From Hyposmocoma kahamanoa (lineage: Eukaryota > Arthropoda > Insecta > Lepidoptera > Cosmopterigidae), in the NCBI RefSeq assembly GCF_003589595.1, contig NW_020653900.1, positions 3,979,223 to 4,043,222 of the forward strand: a stretch of 64,000 nucleotides of DNA, given 5' to 3'. Position numbers and translations under genes: made by a program. Under the pieces are notes generated by a model that was not told the origin of the DNA, ran no database searches, and saw only the letters and a program-made list of their open reading frames with translations. Shown piece after piece: positions 56,214 through 64,000 of the stretch. How positions within the stretch are numbered: the first letter of the stretch is position 1; each line of letters begins with the position of its first letter.

Positions 56214-57884
56214 TATTAAAATTATTTATTTTAATTACTTTTTTACTGTACTCAAACTATAACCAGGAAGTAGTATCCGCTGTCTATACACATTAATAAA
56301 TGTTTTTATAAGATGCATACTTTAATACCATGACATACAGAAATTTAAGGGATTTTACGTATTATCGTAAAACCTAAGCTAAAATGGTAATGCTTATAAA
56401 AAATATTCTTCGTATAAAATTGATTTATGATATACTTAAAACTTTCTCACAAATGTGATGATACATATTATATGCCACACGAGCGGAATACGAATTACAA
56501 ACGTTCGGACCAAAGCTTTTTAAAAAACAAACACTTGTAGACGATTCAAGCAATAATCTGTGATGGGAACCAGTCAAGCCAACGTAAATAGACTTAGAAT
56601 GTCTTTAAAAATATTCTCTACATAATCCATACATTTACAATTTATCATGCGGGTAGGTGCTACTATATTCTATTAATAGCAACGGGTTGTAACCCTAACT
56701 AGCCGTGAACAGGTTCACGGCAATGAAACGGGAAACTTCCGGTCCACAAAATTTATTAAAGAAGTAAAGTTTAAAGAAAGAACTGTAACAATAAAAAGGT
56801 AAATGTAAAAAAACAGGTACAACCAGCCAGTGAAAAGCGCCAGAAAGCATCTGTACAAATCTTTATATTCGTGTAATAGCCAGGGTTTCAATGGCGGCAC
56901 CATTACATCCGGGTTTATGGCTTCATTTTTGGTCGAAAAACTATTGCAGCAATTTTTTGATAATTCTTTTGCTCCGACTGTTGTATTATATGTTTTGTAT
57001 TATAACTTCGTAAAGAATTAAAAATAAGATTTCAGTAAATGGAATTTGAAATAGCTCCGACTGTTGTGGCGGTCGAACTGACCGCGGGAGTGACCGTGGT
57101 ATGAAAACAAAATGAGAAAGTGAAGGAAGATAGAACAATTCAAATTTAAAATTTAAATACATGTAAAATAAAAAATGATAGGATACAAGCGAAGAGAGGC
57201 GATACAAAGAGGTGAGATGACGGTGTAAGGAGGTCACACCGTCACAATCGTATGTCCACTATGCGATCCACTATATTATTACTGCCGCTACCAGCGTCAC
57301 AAATAGCAGCCATGCTGAAGTGTGAGACATGTTTGCCATAGTAATGAAAGAATCTGCCAATCGGCGTAACGTGCTCGCTAGTCCAGCATGCTTCAGATGT
57401 AGAGGACATGCATATTTTCGTGCAACCCATTGAGACACAAAGCTCTATTATGGTTCATCAGAAGTTTACATTGAATACGTACTTATTTCTACACAGGCTG
57501 TATGAGCTCATGCTACAAAGATCGTTCTTTGTTTGTCAGGTAACATTGAATTTTAATGAAATCGTGCAAGGTAAACTACAGATAATGACATTCAACTAAA
57601 TTCAACACACGCTCATACAAAACGCGTTTTCAAATTTCCACTGACCGTGGAAAATTTTGCAGTAGTCATTTCTAAGTAAGTACTTATTGACAAATAAGTT
57701 TCAGTTTCGCTTTGTTGTTACAAAGTGATTTTCTGAAACGGATTTGTAAAGGTATACAGTATAGCGCCATTTAGTTTCTTCAAGAAATACTTATATGGGA
57801 AACCATTGCCTACGGGTGTTTCTAGGTTGGATTCCGAAACTGGCACTTCGAATTATGTACATCCTCATATCTTTCTACATAAGT
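56214..57884. other. No gene seen downstream of HEXD copy 2
   Basis: No third GH20 exon is present. A short imperfect inverted pair (GCATGCTTCAG and CATGCTGAAGTG) flanks 57314-57395; otherwise unstructured. Confidence 0.5.
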
Positions 57885-58065
57885 TTTGTTTATAGTGACA
57901 CTCCCTATCAATCTCTTGGTTTTGCGGGAAGGGCACTATAAACCTGTGCAAGCAAGTCCGCACAGGGACCATCTTAGTCAGGTCCTAACCCCAGATCGCC
58001 CATTTGCACGGACTTCACCCGGTTCTCAAAATGCTAGTGCCTTAGATGAGCCGCTCCGGGAACTC

Positions 58066-58195
58066 GTACAGCACCCTCTCTGTTTTCCAGATGGGTACCG
58101 GAGCTGTAGGTACGCTCACTGTCCGTTGTGCTCTGCATAACTAACTGTTGCCACCGCTGAGCCGTCGACTCTAAGACTGCCAAATCTCCTGAACT
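58066..58195 (+). repeat. Interspersed repeat, second copy of 7094-7235
   Basis: Collinear with 7094-7235. The ~180 bases upstream (57885-58065), also GC-rich, probably belong to the same element. Confidence 0.6.
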
Positions 58196-58387
58196 ACTTT
58201 TACTGAAGCGTGTATATTTAGGACATTTTAATGTACATAGCTGGGTCATAGGTTATCAATGAAAGTAAAACCTGTAAGTCGGAGATGGATTACTAAACTC
58301 ACGAAATGTGTACCCCAACCATTGACCTATCAACAACCCCAACATATAAGCCTGATAGGTGGACTATGGCTTAAACTTTTTTCAATA

Positions 58388-58612
58388 TTGCCTCCGTGGC
58401 CGAAGGGTTACCGTGCCAGACTGCCGCAGAGGTTCCAGGTTCGATTCCCGGGCGGGGGAAATAGTTGTATGGCCTACATTTATTTCTCTCGTGATTTTGG
58501 GTGTAATCTGCCTGTGTGTGTCCATGGCTTCCGCGACACAGGGTTTCCCTAGTGCGGGGCTATGTTGAGTGTGTGCGTTATTATTAATATTAGATGTTAT
58601 TATTATTATTAA
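58388..58612 (+). repeat. tRNA-derived SINE, third family
   Basis: Head GCCTCCGTGGCCGAAGGGTT, B-box-like GGTTCGATTCCCGGG, body TCTCTCGTGATTTTGGGTGT and GACACAGGGTTTCCCTAGTG, ATT-rich tail. The best-preserved copy in the window. Confidence 0.78.
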
Positions 58613-60445
58613 TCTAATTAGATGATGATGATGAATTCAAAAATGGAATTGCTTTTGCTCTTTTATTGTACACGAATAATTGTATTATATTCCGGCATTA
58701 ATTCTGTGGGTTATTGTTCCGGTTTCTGTAGTGGCATAATCAATTATGTACAGGAACAAAAACACGTTTTGCTTGTGTTTTAACACAATATAACAATTTC
58801 GAAGTAACAATAGACAATGAAGATGAACCAACATAGACCAATTTAAAAATATTCGTTTTTAGGGTTATTTTAAGTACTTGTTTTATAGCCATTGACTTAA
58901 GTCAATGTGCGTAGCAGTAAAATTTATTACAGCATTTTTTTTAATCCTATCTCCCTTACTTTTATATTTTAAGAGATACTACGTCATACGATACTACCTC
59001 AGCTCGAATTCAATTTTTTCACGTACTTAATTTATTTTGCTTAAATCGAGCGGCTACACTGGGAACACTGGCTTTATATCAGAATTTATTTTTTTTATTA
59101 AATGAAATTAAAACCATTTGATAAACTTACATCGTATGGTATAATACGTGTTCTGTTTAGTTCAGTTGATATAAAAAAATAATCATTGGCGTATGTTAAG
59201 TACCTATTAAATACAGCGGTTTTCTTGTAAAATTTCGAGGTAAGTTTGTATTTTTTTCTATCGTGAAAATTTTTAGGAATAGTGTTTTCACACTATATAA
59301 GTGATCAGTGCATATCCTCAATTTTTACTATTACATTTTTTCCAAACTGATTGATTCATCAATCAACCAAAGCCATTTGAGGCAGAGTAGACTCAGAGTT
59401 TAATTTTAATGTGAACCAACCAGATGATCCACGGGCAAGAAGCGTTAATTTTCCAATTCATATGAGTGTGATCTTTCTTGACAGGCAGCGAGATCGTGTT
59501 CTCTTACTGATACGCCTTGTTACGTTTCTATAAATTTTTTTATTAGTTTATTTTCTTTTACATATCTCTCATGCACAGCTGCGTGTTAAAGACACCATGT
59601 GGCCCTAGAACGCATGACAGATTAAAAACACAGCTGCGATAAGTTTTGTGCCGACTGTTCTAGCTACTTGTAAACTATATTATTATTGTGGTCTGTGAGT
59701 GGTAATACAGTGGTACCTCTCTAAAATTTGAATATTATTATTATTAATATTTGAATATAATTATTTGTTTGCTGTGACTGGATGAAATTCAGGTCTCCAT
59801 TTTTTTTTTTTGGAGTAGTCATCAAGATACGGAACGAACAAGTGGTACACCTGGTCCAAGAACTGATCAACACTGATACTACGCAGCAGTGGAGCCCCGT
59901 TACTGCGTTCCGGTTTTTTTAGTCCCTCCTTCCACCCCTCCGATATTTATTATTCGGGGTCCTTGTATATATGTTGTTTCTATGTATGTTTCTTTTTTAT
60001 TATTATTATTCTTCCTTTACTCTCTCTGTGTTATGTATTTATTTATATGTGTGTGATTTTTATTACCTAACTGGCATTTAATTTTTGTAAAAATAAAAAA
60101 TTGTCAAAAATAAAAATTTTAAATTTTAAATCAAATAAAATCCATGCTTTAATTGACCTACATAGTATAAACTCATTTGTAAAATCATTAAAATAATAAT
60201 AATAATGTCATAAAATTGTAAAAAATAATAAAATATTGTAAATCATCATCTAAAAAACTAAATAAAATATTGCGTCAGAATTTAACTAATAATTTCGCCC
60301 ACGTTGTCCCCTCCGCATTAGCGAAGGCTTCGTTTTCGCCTACCTGCTTTCATAATCGCCACACAGAAGTCGGTAAATTTCGGTCCTAAACGCTTCCCTG
60401 CTCTCTATGTCGAGGTCGAAAGTTTGAGTTTATTTTCTTGCACAG
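58613..60445. other. No gene seen
   Basis: Very AT-rich with simple ATT and AATAAT runs. Becomes GC-richer from about 60290 toward the gap, without a recognisable frame. Confidence 0.5.
59785..59930. repeat. Possible diverged family 1 relative
   Basis: T-run followed by GGAACGAACAAGTGGTACAC and later GTTACTGCGTTCCGGTTTT. Much reduced. Confidence 0.35.
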
Positions 60446-60553
60446 AGTCAAGAGCACGTCAAGCTTGACACTTAAGATTTAAATCCAACTCTATGCCGCT
60501 TACGAAAAGAGCGGTCCAAAGTTCGAAGTGTCAAGCTTGACGTGCTCTCGACT
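60446..60553. other. 28-bp inverted repeat next to the assembly gap
   Basis: Arms 60446-60473 and 60526-60553 are reverse complements with one mismatch. Each contains the self-palindrome TCAAGCTTGA. The loop is 52 bases. Confidence 0.8.
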
Positions 60554-60599
60554 GTACGTCAGGCGCGCCCTGGGCATCAATAGCGAGCTCGTTACGCCG

Positions 60600-60999
60600 N
60601 NNNNNNNNNNNNNNNNNNNNNNNNNNNNNNNNNNNNNNNNNNNNNNNNNNNNNNNNNNNNNNNNNNNNNNNNNNNNNNNNNNNNNNNNNNNNNNNNNNNN
60701 NNNNNNNNNNNNNNNNNNNNNNNNNNNNNNNNNNNNNNNNNNNNNNNNNNNNNNNNNNNNNNNNNNNNNNNNNNNNNNNNNNNNNNNNNNNNNNNNNNNN
60801 NNNNNNNNNNNNNNNNNNNNNNNNNNNNNNNNNNNNNNNNNNNNNNNNNNNNNNNNNNNNNNNNNNNNNNNNNNNNNNNNNNNNNNNNNNNNNNNNNNNN
60901 NNNNNNNNNNNNNNNNNNNNNNNNNNNNNNNNNNNNNNNNNNNNNNNNNNNNNNNNNNNNNNNNNNNNNNNNNNNNNNNNNNNNNNNNNNNNNNNNNNN
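60600..60999. other. Assembly gap, 400 N
   Basis: Exactly 400 undetermined bases. Immediately right of it, ATTTATTTGTAAGTCAATG (61017-61035) is the right terminus of the hAT family seen at 47.9 and 51.9 kb, so the gap probably hides part of such an element. Confidence 0.95.
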
Positions 61000-61124
61000 A
61001 TAATTTGGTTTTACAATTTATTTGTAAGTCAATGTTTTACATTAGCGGTGGCGCCATCTGAGAAATCTATGAAAGTATTAAAAAAGTAAGTGTAAAAAGT
61101 AAGTATTTATTATATAAAGTTTAG

Positions 61125-61222
61125 TTGGCATAGCGTCTGGCACGGTATGCTAGAAGACGTCGATTCGAGTCCGGCCGGATCGAAGGAATTTTTTCTGAGT
61201 GTTCGATCTTTGTATTAATAAT
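61125..61222 (+). repeat. tRNA-derived SINE, second family
   Basis: TTTAGTTGGCATAGCGTCTG, GATTCGAGTCCGGCCGGATC, ending TTGTATTAATAATTA. Confidence 0.68.
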
Positions 61223-61326
61223 TATAACAAACTAGTGGAATAATTTCACAAAAAATAATTGAATATCAATCCAATACAAATTCAAACCAAAAATAAATTA
61301 TAGTTTGTGGCCATTCCATGCATTTT

Positions 61327-61560
61327 AAGGTTCACTGCCTCCGTGGCCGAACGGTTACCATGCTGGACTGCCACACAGAGGTCCTAGGTTCAATTCCCAG
61401 ACAGGGAAAAATATTTGTATGACCTAAATTTATTTATCTCGTGAGTTTGGGTATAATTTGTGGTTGTCTATGTGTGTATCCATGGCACTCGCGACACAGG
61501 GATTCCCTAGTGCAGGTCTATGAGTATGTTGCTTTATTATTATTATTTATTATCATTATT
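61327..61560 (+). repeat. tRNA-derived SINE, third family
   Basis: Collinear with 58388-58612, with an ATT-repeat tail at 61532-61560. Confidence 0.78.
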
Positions 61561-61948
61561 GTTGATGCAAATCACTTTCACCACGTTTCAAATCTAGAAT
61601 ATGTACGAGTATGTAACTCTATTTTGTTATCAAATGTGTTCATTGTGCCCTTTTTTATTCCGAAGGCAGTATGTATGTGTAACAATCACGAAAACCTAAG
61701 AACTCGGTGTATGAAAGCTTATAAACTTTCATCATCTACTTTATGGACTTTCCTAATTTCTACTACCTTCAGTAGGTGTAAATAGGGACATGTTGGGCCA
61801 AATCCTGCAGGTTAATTTGAGAGGAACCATCAAATTACGGTAGTCGTGCGGTTGTCCAAAGCAAATTTTATGGGCTGGAACACAATATTCAGGGTGTTCA
61901 AATGTTACAAAAAGTGCGTCCACATTTCAGCTTGTGAACGATCTTCTT

Positions 61949-62228
61949 TATAACCGACTTCCAAAAAAGGAGGAGGTTCTCAATTTGACTGTATTTTTTT
62001 AATGTATGTCACACGACAACTAATTGTGAACGGATTTTGATGATTATTTTTTTGTTGGAGAGAGGGTACCTCAGTATTGATCCCATTTAAATTTGAAGGC
62101 AATATTCTACCTCTAAGGGTGGCGAACGAGAGAATGAATCCGGTTCCGCGCACTTTGCGGTAACCGATTTCAAGGAAACTTTGCAAATAGATGTAATTCC
62201 ACGATATTTAGAGATTGGTTTTTTTTTA
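61949..62228 (+). repeat. Repeat F copy
   Basis: TAACCGACTTCCAAAAAAGG to GAGATTGGTTTTTTTTT. Short form, nearly complete. Confidence 0.74.
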
Positions 62229-62738
62229 TAAAAAGTTATGTTATCGTGTCTTCTGAATAATTACAAATTACATAAATAATTTATTTGAAATTTGTGACAA
62301 AAAAATTCGGCTAATACTGTTCGTGTATCAACGCAAATTTATATAATAAACCAAAGGCTTTGTTCGCGAATGTTTTGTTTGCTTAGGTTGTTTGTTATCA
62401 TGAGATTGTTCACTTCAATGTTGAAAAGGTTTTTGTTACAGCTTGTATAGCTTCCTTATCACTCCGCTTCATATTCCTCGCGCGTCCTGGCTGCACCTAA
62501 AGAGCTGTGTATACAAAGTATCCAGTGGTTGCAAAGCGGGCATAATTAAATTCCGAGAACGCTTTTGAAGCAAAGCTCTCCACGACGCTTCCATTACCAA
62601 CAACAATGGTTCGAAAAAATCGTAATATCGGTTATAGATACAATGTAAAGCTATAAACGGATTTTTAAAAATGTATTTTCTGATGTTTTTTAGTTACCTA
62701 CTCTACAACTACCTACCCTACCATCTTTTTTATTAGCG

Positions 62739-63008
62739 AATTTTTTTTTTATAATTATATCAAGTGACGGGACGAACAAGTCGTGTGTCTGATGGTAAGC
62801 TACACGCCTGTCCATAACAGTCGCAGTGCCACTCAGAGCTTTAAGTCGCAAACATCTGAGGGGCACTGTCACCCTGCGACATAAGCAAACAAGTCCCATG
62901 TGCCTGTAATTTCACCAGCACTTACCCTTCAAAACCGGAAAACAGCAATGCTGACATTACTGCTTGGCGGCAGAAATAGGTAAGGTGGTAGTACTTCTCT
63001 GGACACAC
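62739..63008 (+). repeat. Family 1 copy, part of the composite duplicated unit
   Basis: From the T-run at 62739 to CTCTGGACACACTC. Inverted equivalent of 9918-10213. Confidence 0.8.
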
Positions 63009-63010
63009 TC

Positions 63011-63316
63011 TATAAGTATTTATACCAAGAAATGAAAAATAAGTCTACCTGATGACAGAAGGTATTTCGAATACCGAAAATGTATTCGCCGGGCTGCCAT
63101 CATCTCAAGTAAGGATACTCAACTTCGCCAAGTTAAATGAAGCAACCGCAATCACAGGACCGCCGCAACTATAATTACGCTTGCTCTCCCTGCTCTTCAA
63201 TCTGGAACATAGCAATTTATACACCTACTATATAACTACGATGCGGTAGACTTTACTTTTAAAAGCAGTATTAATTGTATAGAATTGCTTGTTCCCAAGC
63301 AACCTTTCTAACTTTC
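63011..63316 (-). repeat. Inverted partner of 9604-9907
   Basis: Same segment on the other strand, next to the family 1 copy at 62739-63008. Confidence 0.75.
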
Positions 63317-63678
63317 CAGGTTACTTCGGTGTTTTGATATTGTCGTTCTTCGTGCAATTATTATTTGTTTGAAATCAAAGCAAGTCGATAAAGTTTAATC
63401 AACATAAATAAAGATCAGAAGTCATGGTCATAATAATTTAACTCTACGTTCTAAAGGAAGATCAAATAATGAATAAAACCAAAACAAAGCCTTGTGTCAG
63501 TGCCGTCCAATGACATTATTTACATTTGTAGACACTACTTCCATTTCAAAACTTCCACACCATTAATCATATCTTAAGGTAGTTTAGTCAAAATTCCCAA
63601 TCATCAATAATCACGTCTTAAGGCAATTTGAATACTATTTTGACTTATTTGATTGGTAACTAACATGCAGCGTCATTA

Positions 63679-63923
63679 GAACTCCTTGTGAAAGAGTTCG
63701 TCCAGGGAAGTAGTGCCACCTTACCTATTTCTGCGGCCAGGCAGCAATGTCAACATTAATTACAGGCACATAGGACTTGTCAACTTATGTCTCAAGGTGA
63801 TGGGTGTAGAAGCAGTGCCCCTTAGATCTTTGCGTTTTAAGGCTCTGAGTGGCACTGTAACTGTCATGGACAGGCGTGTAGCTTACCATTAGGCGCACGA
63901 CTTGTTGAACCCGTCACTTGATA
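63679..63923 (-). repeat. Family 1 copy
   Basis: Reversed, from CTCCTTGTGAAAGAGTTCGT to CCCGTCACTTGATAT. Confidence 0.78.
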
Positions 63924-64000
63924 TATTAATTCAAAAAACAAATCAAAATTAAAAAGAATCCCGATCACCATCTGCTCGTCGAGACCTATTAATGAGCCCA

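Noticed and set aside
56176..57900. A third HEXD copy downstream
   Set aside because: No HLDxKG, QTFG, HIGxxE or LTGW motif is found in any frame after copy 2.
58388..58460. Functional tRNA gene
   Set aside because: A-box and B-box-like words are present, but the acceptor and anticodon stems do not close and the same head is followed by a SINE body at several loci.

Overview
The window is an AT-rich, intron-containing, repeat-dense piece of an insect genome, almost certainly a moth or butterfly. This rests on tRNA-derived SINEs of the lepidopteran type, RTE, CR1/Jockey-like, R4-like and Penelope-like retroelements of kinds usual in Lepidoptera, an errantivirus, and hAT-type MITEs. There are no bacterial operons, no CRISPR arrays and no rRNA genes. 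All calls come from reading the sequence; no database was searched.

The only host genes I can support are two tandem, same-strand, four-exon copies of a hexosaminidase D-like glycoside hydrolase (GH20) at 36083-51849 and 52461-56175. Exons 2 and 3 have identical lengths and all intron phases match, so they arose by tandem duplication. Copy 1 (545 codons) keeps the GH20 Asp-Glu catalytic pair. Copy 2 (540 codons) has an open frame and good splice sites, but the pair reads Asn-Lys and several other active-site positions have changed, so it looks like a pseudoenzyme. This is the most interesting item in the window. Copy 1 has introns bloated by transposons (9.8 and 4.2 kb); copy 2 is compact (introns 0.5-0.8 kb).

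Layout. 1-36 kb: no recognised host exon. It holds a 45-base minisatellite, SINE fragments, foldback elements, an RTE pseudogene (5.4-6.2 kb), a CR1/Jockey-like element with an intact ORF1 but no ORF2 (7.4-9.1 kb), a Penelope-like fragment with a GIY-YIG domain between inverted termini (19.4-20.2 kb), a LINE ORF2 pseudogene broken up by later insertions (24.5-27.5 kb), an internally deleted errantivirus with two LTRs and a 4-base target duplication (28.1-32.9 kb), and an R4-like endonuclease-domain fragment (33.9-34.3 kb). 36-56 kb: the two GH20 genes. Their introns contain a Harbinger-like foldback, many copies of a ~280-base non-autonomous family (called family 1 here) and a nest of MITEs at 47.6-49.8 kb, where hAT elements with exact 8-base target duplications sit inside an older MITE. 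56-64 kb: repeats, three SINEs, a 400-base assembly gap (60600-60999), and a ~0.6 kb segment that repeats 9.6-10.2 kb in inverted orientation.

Family 1, about 17 copies in both orientations, and the repeat beginning with the AACCGACTTC motif (called repeat F here) are the commonest interspersed repeats in the window.
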